This document shows, one piece after another, positions 46,215 to 56,760 of a DNA stretch of 64,000 nt. Under the pieces are notes generated by a model. It did not search any database and had not been told where the DNA came from. It saw nothing but the letters and a program-made list of their open reading frames with translations. The translations under genes were made by a program, and so were the position numbers. Numbering within the stretch: position 1 is the stretch's first letter; each line of letters begins with the position of its first letter. Source of the DNA: Zygaena filipendulae. Taxonomy: Eukaryota; Arthropoda; Insecta; Lepidoptera; Zygaenidae. The stretch covers positions 74,501 to 138,500 of the forward strand of contig OU015663.1 in assembly GCA_907165275.2 (NCBI GenBank). The letters are read 5' to 3'.

Positions 46215-46717
46215 TGTTAAGAAAACGATTCGAGCACTAAACCAACTTTGATATTATATCCTTTGAAAATAAAAAGAAGAACACTGACATAAGAATCGAG
46301 TGCTTTTAAAAAGTTCCCTTCCTAGCTCTTTTTCAAAAGAGTGATCACTTACCGGGTACTTTACCAGTGCTATAGTCTCTAATCACAATTTATAACAACA
46401 GTTAACTTTTGTTACACACAAAACAAAGTTTAATCGATTTTTTCCTGCCACCTTACCAGCCACCCTCTGAGGACAATGCAAACATCTCGCTTTGTCCTTG
46501 TTAATATTACAGGAGTGTTTACTGTTCTGCTTTCTGCCTGGAAGCTAACACCGCTAGCATTAGAACCCCCCTACAACTCCAGCGCCATCGCTCTCCGCAG
46601 TAATCCTATCAGGGGGACATAAATACCGATACCAGGATAAATGGCGACCATCAGCTATGACAAGAGGGTCGTATTACAGTTGGTGGTTGATGGTTGTCAT
46701 ATACCTACGTATAATAA
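46215..46717. other. Unassigned DNA
   Basis: Nothing recognised. Confidence 0.4.
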
Positions 46718-46900
46718 CTAGCTGTCAACGCGATTTCACATGCGTTAAACTACGAGTTCGTGTGGAAATTCCCGGATAAAAAGTACCCTATGCCAAAGGG
46801 CATAAGGTACTTTTCTCTTTTCTGTACCCCTAACATGGTGTTTGCACTTGTCTGAAACTGACAGAAAGTAAAAGGCGAAATGATTTTGGTTCCCGGAATA
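46718..46900 (-). mobile_element. Decayed Helitron
   Basis: CTAGCTGTCAACGCGATTTC, AAATTCCCGGATAAAAAGTA, CCCTATGCC and CTTTTCTGTACCCCTAACA, in reversed family order. The 5' part is lost. Confidence 0.65.
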
Positions 46901-46993
46901 ACTCTGGTGACTAGGCAATTTATTTTGTGAAGAGCGAGCGCAAACAGCGTGCCGGCTCGGTGCGTACCTAACTGATTGATCTTTGATAGGTAC

Positions 46994-47021
46994 TGCACGC
47001 TGCACGCTGCACGCTGCACGC
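46994..47021 (+). repeat. Heptamer repeat (TGCACGC)4
   Basis: Four copies of the same heptamer as at 42333-42365, about 4.6 kb away. Confidence 0.95.
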
Positions 47022-47215
47022 GTGACTGATGATTGATAAAGAAAGAAAGATACAAACATTTATTTAATCAAAATTGATTGGAGACGGCAGAATCTAAGTA
47101 GGTACATCAACTATTTCGTTAAAACTTATTTTTCGATTAAGGTCATCGATCTCATATTATAAAGGTTTATGAAATTTATTCTGGGAAGAAGCACCCGTGG
47201 ACAATATAGCGCAAG

Positions 47216-47260
47216 AATGAAATGAAATGAAATGAAAAATGTTTATTACCAAAAAGAATA
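47216..47260 (-). mobile_element. Retroelement tail (TTTCA)n, reversed
   Basis: AATGAAATGAAATGAAATGAAAAATG then TTTATTACC: the reverse of a TTTCA-tailed 3' end. Too short to assign further. Confidence 0.5.
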
Positions 47261-47399
47261 TGTTGTAAGTTTACGTAGTTTCTATTATTTCTCGTATCTA
47301 TATATCAGTATTTATATATTTTGTTATTATTTAAATTTATTATGCAGATATTAATGTCGCACTATCTACCTTTCTTTTTACATCTCTTTATACCGGAGG

Positions 47400-47533
47400 G
47401 GGCTGCCTATGAAAAAATTGCTTTCAGCAATATAGATCGCCTCATTGTACGTATCCATATGTTTCTGTGTTTTGTAAATATTGTGTCTTCTACTGTGTGT
47501 GCAATAAAGTATATTTGATTTGATTTGATTTGA
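47400..47533 (+). mobile_element. 3' end of pentamer-tailed retroelement
   Basis: GGGCTGCCTATGAAAAAATT, TTTCAGCAATATAGATCGCC, TGTGTGCAATAAAGTATATT and a (TTTGA)n tail at 47514-47533. Confidence 0.75.
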
Positions 47534-47672
47534 ATATCCTTCTAAAGTTATATTTAGTCAATTATTATTACTTACTTCATAAACATCCATCGATAACTAA
47601 GTATCGAAGAAAAAACTTCTACAATATGATTACACGGCAAAGAATATACCCGAGTCAATTCAACAACAATTA

Positions 47673-47845
47673 TCCATACTAATGTTATAAATGCAAAAGT
47701 AACTCTGTCTGTCTGTTACCTACTTTTTCACTTACTTAACTGACTTACATTTTGCATGCACGTTGTCAGGAATACAAAAAAGGACATAGGAAATTATGTT
47801 GGAATTCTCGCCAGAACTCCGAAGTTTAAGCGGTCTTGGGCAATT
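47673..47845 (+). mobile_element. Helitron, 3' end eroded
   Basis: TCCATACTAATGTTATAAATGC after A, TGCATGCACGTTGTCAGG, ACAAAAAAGGACATAGG and TTCTCGCCAGAACTCCGAAG. The terminus has been replaced by unrelated GC-rich sequence. Confidence 0.7.
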
Positions 47846-48462
47846 CGAACCGCGGCCCGAACCGCTCGCGGTGCGAAACCCGGTGAAACTAAGTGGAGCC
47901 GCTAAATGTTGAAATACATAAATGTCGATTTCGTATTTCAAAACAAATTAGATACTTATGTCAAAACTTTTGTGAAAAACTTATCGCCGTAAAATACATA
48001 CCAGGGATAAAATATTATGTAAGTGTATGTTTTAAATACGGTTTATTTTAACATTGGTGCTCTAAGATGCCCGTCCTCCCATCTTAGAGCAACAATAGGG
48101 GATTTAGCTGAACTGAATATAATAGTAGTTGTCAATCTGTCACGGGTTTGACGTTAAGGCTAAAAGGGTTAGTTAAAATCACAGTTTTTAAAAACTCCTT
48201 TCGTGGTTCAATATTTAGCAAATACCTTTTAACAGAATGAGTCCTGTATGTCAGTGACCTCACCACGAGTTTTGTGAACTATTCCTACAATAAGTGGTCG
48301 CATCCAATATCATCATCGTGCTTAGCATCTTCATACGCCGCTATCGTGATTCGGGATAGTGTAGACAGACTGCATATTTTTTATTTAGGTTTTATAAACA
48401 TTGAAATATTTATATGAAGTTTTTTATTAAATGTTTGGTGGATTTTTCTTATTACATTAGTG
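47846..48462. other. Unassigned DNA with an 11-bp hairpin
   Basis: GCTCTAAGATG (48059-48069) and CATCTTAGAGC (48080-48090) are exact reverse complements around a 10-base loop. Otherwise nothing recognised. Confidence 0.5.
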
Positions 48463-48636
48463 ATGCAAGGAAGAGTGGAAAGTCAACGTTCTCGTGGCAC
48501 ATCACCCACACGATGGACAGACCTCATAAAATCATCTATAAACTGTTCCCTTACTGAGTGCACACGCAGCGCCGCGAATAGAGAGAGATGGAGAAGTCTC
48601 GCAAAGGCCGCTATCAACCTATCGGACAGCCCATGA
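48463..48636 (+). pseudogene. LINE reverse-transcriptase C-terminal remnant
   Basis: A 57-codon frame ending in TGA contains SRGTSPTRWTDLIKSSIN, then RSAANRERWRSLAKAAINL. This fits the C-terminal R-G-R-P-x-x-R-W-x-D-D/L-I pattern followed by a conserved R-x-x-W block, as in LINE polymerase proteins of the RTE/CR1 type. Only the last ~57 residues remain, with no reverse-transcriptase catalytic motif, so this is a 5'-truncated dead copy. The following 3' UTR (CAGGAGACAGAGACAGAGAC) is short. Confidence 0.7.
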
Positions 48637-48700
48637 CCCCGACCACTGCGCCAGGAGACAGAGACAGAGACGAAAAAGATTTACATTCAGATGAAATCCG
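48637..48700 (+). mobile_element. Short 3' UTR of the LINE remnant
   Basis: Follows the stop directly, with GAGACAGAGACAGAGACG, typical of a purine-rich RTE/CR1 3' end. The exact end is uncertain. Confidence 0.4.
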
Positions 48701-48835
48701 AAACCGATTTAATCCATTAATTACATAATTAAAAGCAAACTACGTATTAGAACAACCACACGTTTATCTATTGAACCATTTTATCATTTGCGATTATGGG
48801 AGAAATATTTATTAAAAAATAGTCAGAAGATGGAT

Positions 48836-49136
48836 TTATTTATTTATTTACTGGAGAAAAAACAGACACAAGTTGGGACATAGTTACAGAATAAGAAAAC
48901 TTACAACTAGACATAATAACTTATGTCCTAGGCTTTCCCACAGTTAAGTTACATTACAAACTACTAGCATTAGCATGGTGACAGGAACATGAGCCACCGG
49001 GTCCACTGCCAATACAGACAAGAATAGGCAAAACCGCTACGCGCCACGCAGCACCAATAAACAACTGTAGAGGAAGCTTCCCACCTCCACAACCAAACCA
49101 AATGTATAAGACTGTATGGATATTGTTATAAAGTAC
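48836..49136 (-). mobile_element. Probable retroelement 3' region with (AAATA)n tail
   Basis: The left edge TTTATTTATTTATTTA (48836-48851) reads as an AAATA-type tail on the minus strand. The body has moderate GC and one 64-codon minus frame (48954-49148) without recognised domain. Tentative. Confidence 0.3.
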
Positions 49137-49626
49137 CACATTTGTCACGATGTCAGCGACAACTGGGAAAGATTCAGCTGGTAATGACTACTAAAACCAC
49201 CAAATTTAGGTACAGATTGGCAATGGTACCTAGAACCAGTAGAACCATACGAAATAAAAACACGGGAATCAAACTGTTTTTTTTTAAGCAAACCGCCACT
49301 GATGGTACTGGTAGGGCCTCATCACAGCGCGGTGCTAAGTGTTGCGTCCCGCTCCCACTCCGTCACGAGGTCTGCTCTTAGCACGGACCGACTAAACGAC
49401 GACAAACACTGTACATATTGCGAGCGTTGACTCGCCGAAACACCACGCCACTACCACCCTTATGGCGCACGGGTTAAAACCTAAAATACCATAATACCAT
49501 AGCTATAATATGTAGGCATAGAGCGAGTGGCGACAAATACGCGATAAAAGGAAGGCGCAGTGCAAACATGGCGTCCAAATATTGTAGCAACGTGACTGAA
49601 TGTACGAGTTAATATTATTTTACACG
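49137..49626. other. Unassigned DNA
   Basis: Nothing recognised. Confidence 0.4.
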
Positions 49627-49958
49627 CTAGTCGGCAGTCGCTTCCCCCGCGGGTTCACGCGTGACAAATTCCGAATTCCCGCAGGAACTTTTTCTATTTG
49701 GAGAAAAATATCCCATCTCCTACTTATTCCAAGTCCTAAATTAGTCATGACTACACTAATTCGGTTCAGCATTCCTGCGGGAATTCTTTGTTCTACGATA
49801 ATAAGTATCATCAGGAATACTGTAGGTTTCTAACAACTTTATTAAAAATCGGTTCAGTAGTTCCAAAGTTTACCTCCTACCTACATCAAAACTCACAAAA
49901 TTACAAATATACAAACTTCTTTCCCTCTTTGCATAATTATGTATAATATTAGTGTAGA
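49627..49958 (-). mobile_element. Helitron of the CTGTAGCTTCC subfamily, 332 bp
   Basis: The minus strand starts TCTACACTAATATTATACAT and ends CTAG. The plus strand shows CCCGCGGGTTCACGCGTG, AAATCGGTTCAGTAGTTCC and GTTTACCTCCTACC in reversed order. The 3' region is partly duplicated (two CCTGCGGGAA-type segments). Confidence 0.8.
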
Positions 49959-51277
49959 AATTTTACAGCTATAATATGCAAGGAAAGTCGCGTGCACGTG
50001 CTAACTTTTTACCCGACGACGACACATTTCATGTGCACATGATATGTTTAAGTGCATTCTAATTTCACCCACGAGTGTCAGTAAATTGAACACGCACGAT
50101 CTTCTGAAGCTTGACTGATGCGTGAACTGGAATAAAAAAAAATCTCAACATCACGTATCGGTATAAAAATAAAATATAGAATGCATGCTACGGATGTGTT
50201 TTCATTTTATCGCGCTAGGTGTCGCCCCAGACGCCTCCCTCTCGCGTCGTTCCCTCAGGATATCTTTAATGCATCGCAGAAAATCCAATTTATATTAAGA
50301 AGAATTACCAATATTTTATGAGAACCATCGACCGAAATAAAGTTCATTCGTTTATGGATTTCTTTCGACAAGTGTTTGGACTCGTCTCTATCTGAAAGTC
50401 AATTAGATTTTAATTTGTGTCATAGATTAGAAAGCATTCAAATTAATTTATGTACTTATGTATAAAAGCAGGGGCTCTTCGGGGGATTTTCGTTGACGTT
50501 GTTAAAAAGATAGCGTCTAACTTACTCGTAGCACCCATTCAGTAACAGTGTCGACTGACAATGCTGCAATGGAAAGAAACACAGTAGGTAAGTTAAAAGT
50601 CAATTTGTTTAATATGCCAATCTCTGTTCTTACTTCCCACATAGTAACACAAGTAAATATAACAAGTAAATATTTTATTGAAATATAAATTTAATTCTAC
50701 TACGTACTCATATCATTATATGAAAGGTACCTACGTACCTATATTTAATGAAAAATTTTTGGCTAAGTACACGGCAACTTCGACAAAAACAACGCTTCAT
50801 ATCTATGTATTTATTTCTTAATTTTTTTATAATGGCGAATGGCAAAGAACTCGAAGTAGCTACAACTCAGATAGCGTCGCGACGTTGTAACTTTATACCT
50901 TTGTATAAATATTTTTATTATAATACTCGTTTAATAAAAAAGCCATAACGAAATTCTTTCATCTTTTATTTCTACGTGAAGTCAATAAACGCGGGAAGCG
51001 ACCGCTAATGCGTACATTTCAGAATTAGCTCTTTGTTGGCCGTCCATGTAAGTTCTGGCTGTTTGCAAGCAAACAATGGGCATGACGTCCATGGTAGGGC
51101 GTCGTAGGTCCATGGTACGGAGTTTATAGGCATCGAGTGACGTCACTGAATGTGGAGCGCTGCAATAGGGAACGTGCAGGAACTATAGGTGGCAGCACTA
51201 AATCGACAAAAGAGACACTATGCGGACAGTAGAGGAAACTTATTAAAGTTGTCATCGTGCTTTCGGAAGGAAGATAA
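49959..51277. other. Unassigned AT-rich DNA
   Basis: No gene or mobile element recognised. Confidence 0.4.
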
Positions 51278-51335
51278 TAATTGAAGAGATAGTTTTGTTT
51301 TCATAATTATGTAAATAAAACTATCTCCTCAATTA
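51278..51335. other. Imperfect 23-bp-arm hairpin
   Basis: 51278-51300 and 51313-51335 pair with two mismatches (GAGATAGTTTT/AAAACTATCTC core) around a 12-base AT-rich loop. The stem size is at the low end for a microRNA precursor; it could also be a MITE relic. Confidence 0.5.
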
Positions 51336-51393
51336 GGTATATTATATTTTTGAATAGGTATGATAAAAGTTATAAAATATGGCTTCCGGTCTA

Positions 51394-51925
51394 TCTATAT
51401 CTAGGTATATACTTATAATAAAACTGTAGAGGTCAATTCTGTACATTGAATATAATATATTCAAAATTAATATTGGAGGATGAATGGTGATCGATACTGA
51501 TGCCAAAAAAGCAATCAGTGATTTTTTTGTCTGTCTGTCTGTCTGTCTGTCTGTATGTGCACGCATGGGTCAAATACTAGTGAAGGGATTTTAAGCAAAC
51601 TTGGTACGATTGTAGTCCATACTCCTGGACAGGTTATAGGCTATATAATAATTATAATATCATTTATAATAATAAATATATAACGCTAAGACACATAGGA
51701 GCTGAGCAGTGACGATAAATTTGAAGCAAGTCGGATGAAAATGCGCTTTCGAGCTCTTATCCTCGTATACGTTTACTCAATCACGCAAAAACGGCTGAAC
51801 GGATTTGGATGAAATTTGACGTGCACGTTGTCAGGGGTACAGAGAAGCACATAGGGTACTTTTTATCCCGGGATTCATGCGGGAACTCCGAAATTATCAC
51901 GGGTGAAACCCCGAGGCACAGCTAG
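51394..51925 (+). mobile_element. Long non-autonomous Helitron, 532 bp
   Basis: Starts TCTATATCTAGGTATATACT after A and ends GAGGCACAGCTAG before T. The 5' part carries GTCAATTCTGTACATTGAAT (shared with the TCTATACTATAATAAA subfamily) and a (GTCT)n run at about 51530-51553. The 3' ~170 bp is the main-subfamily module, starting near GTTTACTCAATCACGC. It is a composite. A second copy, reversed, lies at 55460-55957. Confidence 0.88.
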
Positions 51926-52131
51926 TCATCATCAATAATATAATAATTAATGATCGTCAGCGTGGCCAAAATATGTCAAAAGGTTTTTAAGCTTTTGAGG
52001 CCGGCCATGTACCTATTGGAGGTTGAAGAGATGAGGATGAGGAGGATGATCTAAAGAAGAACATGAGGCTGTGAAAACTGGTAAAATTGTCGCACAAACT
52101 AAAATATCCAATGTTTACGATAAGAAAATAA

Positions 52132-52314
52132 TCCTTACTAATATTATAAATGCGAAAGTGAGTTTTTGTTTGTTTACTTGTTTGTTACGCTTTTACGCCT
52201 GAACGGCACAACCGATCATCGTGAAATTTTGCATACAAGTGTTCAGGAGGTTTATTTACTACTAGCTTTTCGGAATTCCTGAACTCCGGACTGTCCGGAA
52301 CTTCAAACAGCTAA
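52132..52314 (+). mobile_element. Helitron, 183 bp, followed by its own inverted segment
   Basis: Starts TCCTTACTAATATTATAAAT after A and ends AAACAGCTAA before T. The interior segment 52204-52257 is repeated in reverse at 52319-52372. The 3' GC region is altered (CTCCGGACTGTCCGGAAC), itself a small palindrome. Confidence 0.8.
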
Positions 52315-52372
52315 TGGAAAATAAACCCCCTGAAAACTTGTATGCAAAATTTCACGATGATCGGTTGTGCCG
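52204..52372. repeat. 54-bp inverted repeat with 61-bp spacer
   Basis: Arms 52204-52257 and 52319-52372 match at 52 of 54 positions (core CACAACCGATCATCGTGAAA). The left arm is inside the Helitron and the right arm lies 4 bp beyond its end. Transcribed, it would form a long hairpin. Confidence 0.92.
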
Positions 52373-53435
52373 TTTTATTTTTTGTTATTTTTTGTCGATG
52401 TATTGATAGTTGATACATCCAGAAATACAACAATGAATTGTGATTAGCTAGAATAATAATTTTCACTATTAAAATTAATACTGTTTACTTGTCATAAATG
52501 TGAATGGCAACTATCAATAGATTCGGATTGGCGACGCCAGTTGGCAGCACCGTCGTTGTGCACGTTCCCTATCAGCGAGCCAACCCACGTCGTACACTCA
52601 CCTACTGCAGTCTGGTTGCGTTGCAAGTCTAGAGTTGAAAGCGATTTGTATCCTCACCACATTAACAAGGATCCTTGGTAATTGTAGCTAGTACCCACTA
52701 TTTATTAATTTTTACACTTCTAAATATTCCGCAAGATTTTGTCCGTGCGAATTTTGAGGTAAGTATCATCAAGAACTCTTTGTGCCGAAATTAATTTATC
52801 CTCTTTTTTCATTTATGATTGTAATTTTATACCACTCGTTTTAGTCTTTAATTAGTATTTTGATGTTAAATTAATGAGCCGTCAATTTAACATCAAACTA
52901 TTTTAGCTCAATTATTGTACATCACAATTTCTAAGAAGCAAGGGCAGATTTTATCCGCGATTTTCTCGACCGTCCTTGTACGTCCGGAGTTGTCTCGCAC
53001 CCGCGCCCGCCTGTGGCTCGCGCCGCGCATCGCGCAAGGCTACCGGGAAAATGGGTCTGAAAATAAAATAAAAACACTAGCGTTTCATAAAATGAAATCA
53101 CCAACTGCTGCAACAATTTATAACTGCCTCTTTATTCTCACTCACTAGGAACTTTGCAGTGCCGCCATTGTATTTATTTGTGGGTACCTACCTAGTGGGC
53201 GCACCGCGCGCGGCGCAGCGCCTCGCTGGACGCACTCCCGACTATTGTGTTGCTCGGACGAAAATAATTCAATTTTAATAATGGCCATTGTTCCTTTTTT
53301 ATCGATATTAAAAAAGGAATTCGTTGTCAATTTATCTATATTTTTTTATTTATATTACGCGATATCTCTGCCGGATTTTAATGTCTATTTGTTTTATTGC
53401 AAGGGTGGTCTCTTACAAAACGAGTAGAGTGAAGA
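52373..53435. other. Unassigned DNA
   Basis: GC-rich pockets at 52985-53045 and 53195-53240. A TTAATTTAACATCA/TGATGTTAAATTAA inverted pair lies around 52861-52895. No gene supported. Confidence 0.4.
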
Positions 53436-53560
53436 TGAAAAAATGAATGAAAAACACTTTATTGAACACCACAAACAGTACAATAAAAAAAAAAAACAGA
53501 AAGTATTAAGTGGCTCCAAATGGCGGCCTTATCACTATAAACCGATCTCTTCCAGGCTAC
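53436..53560 (-). mobile_element. 3' end of pentamer-tailed retroelement
   Basis: Minus strand: GGAAGAGATCGGTTTATAGTGATAAGGCCGCC, T-rich stretch, TTCAATAAAGTGTTTTTCATTC. It shows the box spacing of the family most clearly. Confidence 0.75.
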
Positions 53561-53937
53561 CGGGTAGAAGATTTGATGAGTGTAACTGGTTATGAAAGTA
53601 ATGGGAAAATTCGCCAGATCGCTCCGCCAACTTTATAGAACCGGCTGTTGCAGCCAGATAAAAGGGTTAACCCATATTTGAATAGTTTATCATGTAAATG
53701 CTTTGGTTCTATGAGATTTTCTGGGTTTGAAATTGCGTGTGGCCTATAAAAACTAAAGTAATATATAGAAACACAAACTAAACGACTTAGTTTCCGTACT
53801 ACACACACTATCGCATTGGTTCTAACTGTGAAGATAGTTGTAAAGTGTTTTTTAAATAAATAAATAAATAGAAAATATCTAATACTTTCAAATAGAAATT
53901 TTACACTTAAGTTTGCTGTGAACATAAAAACACCCTA
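53561..53937. other. Unassigned DNA
   Basis: A TAAATAAATAAATA run at 53856-53870. Otherwise nothing recognised. Confidence 0.4.
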
Positions 53938-54241
53938 CTAGCTGTTCCCCACCGTTTAACCCACGTTAATTTTGGAGATCCCGCGGGAATTCCGGGATAA
54001 AAGTACCTTGTATCCTTTTCTGTAGCCTGAACAACTTGCTAAATTTAATGGAATTTCACCCGTTTTTTCGAAATTCCTGCGAGGATTCCAGGATGAAATG
54101 TACCTACTACCCACTTGCCCTATATCCTTTTCTGTACCCCTGACAACGTGTATGCAAAATTTCATGACGATCAGCATAGCCTTAGCGTGAAAGCATGACA
54201 AACACACAGAGTTACTTTCGCATTTATAATATTAGTGAGGA
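53938..54241 (-). mobile_element. Helitron with duplicated 3' module, 304 bp
   Basis: The minus strand starts TCCTCACTAATATTATAAATG and ends GGGGAACAGCTAG; T follows the start on the plus strand. The segment from CCGGAATTCCCGCGGG to TTCTGTAC occurs twice, diverged (53980-54030 and 54060-54140). Confidence 0.85.
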
Positions 54242-55051
54242 TTGTTTGTTTCTATTAGATAGATATAATTTAAAGGACATGAGTTTGATTCCGTCCCGTA
54301 TACGGTATAACCTTTAAAACAACTCGCTCAACTCGTTTTGTTTATTACATCTGGAAGCAGCTCTAAGAGTCATAAAACAAAGCGCAGTCGTAAAGTTCTC
54401 TTCGCAAAACTTTAATCACGAGATTTTTATGAATACAAATGGTTTTTATTAGCGGTGTCCTTTAGCGTTACGCAGGGGGCTTCAATAAATTTTAGTTACA
54501 GTCAAAAGTTGAAATAATTATTACTTAAGTATCGTATTTAGTTCTATTCTAAAAAGTACTTAGGTACGCTGAGATTTGTTCACTAACCCGGTTTCAGATC
54601 TGACACAATGTACAATATATACATGAGAAAATCGTGTTCAAATCTTTTGTGTTTCATCACAAAGTTAAATACGACAGACAACTTGTGTGACATATCTACT
54701 ACATATTTGTGTAGTCTCTTTGTAGGTATTTTATCTGATATTTTTTTTGACGACAGCTGTAAATACTTCAGCGCGTACCCATAACGTAACGGCACAAACT
54801 GCTTATTATTTTTATAACCCTCCCAAAAAAATAACACAGTATTTAAAAATGGGGTGTTTTGGCTGATTGATTATTATTATTATTCTTCTGGCGAAAAGTT
54901 CAACTTTACAATGAAATATCGAAAGACTTGGCACAATTTTTTTTTTTTTCTTATTTTTCAGTGCAACAAAAACCACATTTGGTTTGTCTGTGCACTGCGA
55001 CGGATTGACTCGGTTTGTGAGTAGTAAATAATAAAATGCTTTTATTATTTA
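54242..55051. other. Unassigned DNA
   Basis: Nothing recognised except a T-rich run at 54930-54950. Confidence 0.4.
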
Positions 55052-55248
55052 CTAGCAGTCCACCTCGGTTTCACCCGCGATAAGTACGGAATCCCCGCGG
55101 GAATTCCGGGATAAAAAGTACCCTATGTCCTTCTCTGTACCCCTGACAACGTGTACGCTTTTCATGAAGATCGGTTGAGCCGTTAAGGTGTGAAAGCGTT
55201 ATAAACAAACAGACAAACTCACTTTCGCATTTATATGTAGTTTATGGA
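55052..55248 (-). mobile_element. Non-autonomous Helitron, 197 bp
   Basis: The minus strand starts TCCATAAACTACATATAAAT and ends GAGGTGGACTGCTAG. The middle keeps ACGTTGTCAGGGGTACAGAG and AAAAGTACCCTATGTCC (plus). Confidence 0.85.
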
Positions 55249-55365
55249 TTTCGTGCGCATAGAGCTCTCGATCGAGTCGAATGCTGTGACGACGTTGTCG
55301 GAGAGTTAACGATCCATTATTTATTTTAATCTATGCGAGCGAAGATCAAAGGCTAACAGGCTAGG

Positions 55366-55445
55366 GGCGGCGGCGGCGGGCTGGGGGAGGGAGAGGTAGG
55401 GACGCCCTCGCCTACAAGTGTGGGGGGCGGCGGGTGCGGGGGAGT
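55366..55445 (+). other. G-rich tract
   Basis: GGGGCGGCGGCGGCGGGCTG, then GGGGGAGGGAGAGG, and later GGGGGGCGGCGGGTGCGGGG. Several G4-compatible runs between two Helitrons. Confidence 0.6.
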
Positions 55446-55459
55446 CTTTATTATCATAA

Positions 55460-55957
55460 CTAGCTGTAGCTGTGCCCCGCGGTTTTCCTCGCGGTAATTT
55501 CGGAGTTCCCGCAGGAATTCCGGCATAAAAATTACCCTATATGTCCTTCTCGTACCCCTGACAACGTTCATAGCAAATTTCATCCAAATCCGTTCAGCTG
55601 TTTTTGCGTGATTGAGTAAACGTATGCGAGGATAAGAGCTCGAAAGCGCATTTTCATCCGACTTGCTTCAAATTTGTCGTCACTGCTCAGCTCCTATGTG
55701 TCTTAGCGTTATGTTATATAGCCTATAACCCGCCCAGGAGTATGGACTACAATCGTACCGAGTTTGGTTAAAATCCCTTCAGTAGTTTTTGACCCATGCG
55801 TGCACATACAGACAGACAGACAGACAAAAAATTTACTGATTGCATTTTTGGCATCAGTATCGATCACCATTCATCCTTCAATATTAATTTTGAATATATA
55901 TTCAATGTACAGAATTGACCTCTCTACAGTTTTATTATAAGTAGGTATAGATATAGA
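55460..55957 (-). mobile_element. Long non-autonomous Helitron, 498 bp
   Basis: The minus strand starts TCTATATCTATACCTACTTA, with A before and T after in element orientation. It parallels 51394-51925 over its whole length, including GGATGAATGGTGATCGATAC and the (GTCT)n run. The 3' terminus reads GGCACAGCTACAGCTAG with a small duplication of CAGCTA. Confidence 0.88.
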
Positions 55958-56078
55958 TATCGCGATCCGCCGCCGACTAACGTGACGCGACTCTCGACGC
56001 ACCCCAATGCAATTGTGTGAACGTGATTTGTAAACTTATTTTATGCTACAAACACGCCGCATGCGATTTTAGAAATAA
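55958..56078. other. Unassigned spacer
   Basis: 120 bp between two Helitrons, including a GC-rich CGCGATCCGCCGCCGAC stretch. Confidence 0.4.
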
Positions 56079-56266
56079 CTAGCTGCCCCTCGCGGTTTCA
56101 CAGGCGGTAATTTCGGAGTTCCCATGAGAATTTTGGGTTAGAAAGTATGTCATTCAGGACTACTGTAGCTTCCTAGATAAGTGAAAAAAATTTCGAAATC
56201 GGTTCAGTAGATCCAGAGATTCCTAAAAGCTCACAAACTCACAAACTTTACCTCTTTTTTATAATA
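56079..56266 (-). mobile_element. Helitron of the CTGTAGCTTCC subfamily
   Basis: The 3' end on the minus strand is GAGGGGCAGCTAG. The plus strand shows TAATTTCGGAGTTCCCATGA, CTACTGTAGCTTCCTAGATA and CGGTTCAGTAGATCC. Its 5' terminus is interrupted by the next element, which begins within ATAATATTAG. Confidence 0.8.
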
Positions 56267-56466
56267 TTAGCTGTTCCCCGCGGTTTCACCCGCGGCAATT
56301 TCGGAGTTCCCGCGGGAATTCCGGCATAAAAGTTACCTTATGTCCTTCTTTGTACCGCTGACAACGTGTAGGTATACAAAATTTTGTGATGATCGGTTGA
56401 GCCATTAAGGCGTGAAAGCGTAACAAACAAACAAACTCACTTTCGCATTTAAAACATTGATAAGGA
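56267..56466 (-). mobile_element. Non-autonomous Helitron, 200 bp, inserted at the end of another
   Basis: The minus strand starts TCCTTATCAATGTTTTAAAT and ends CGCGGGGAACAGCTAA. It has the full main-subfamily order, including TTTGTTACGCTTTCACGCC and AACCGATCATCAC. Confidence 0.85.
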
Positions 56467-56470
56467 TTAA

Positions 56471-56760
56471 TCTATACTATAATTAAAGAGTAGAATCCGC
56501 GATTCTGTACATTGAATATTTTTACCTAAAATTGAGAGCGATGATAAAAGGAGAGTAACCAACCACAAAAAAAAAGTTTTTAAAATTCTTTTCTGTCTGT
56601 CTGTCTGTTAGCGATAATCTCCGAATCTACTGAAAATCTATAGATAGATTAAGCTTAGCTTGGAGCTACATATAGGCTTTGTTTCATTTAAATCGGATGT
56701 CGGAAAAAAAGTTGTCATATAAAAATGTTTCACGCGGGTGAAACCGCGGGGCACAGCTAG
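56471..56760 (+). mobile_element. Helitron of the TCTATACTATAATAAA subfamily, 290 bp
   Basis: TCTATACTATAATTAAAGAG start after A; GCGGGGCACAGCTAG end before T. It lies 4 bp from the preceding copy, in opposite orientation. Close relative of 24047-24372, but without the CTGGAGCTA hairpin duplication. Confidence 0.88.

Noticed and set aside
48059..48090. Rho-independent-like terminator hairpin
   Set aside because: No T tract follows and the DNA is eukaryotic; it is just an 11-bp inverted repeat.
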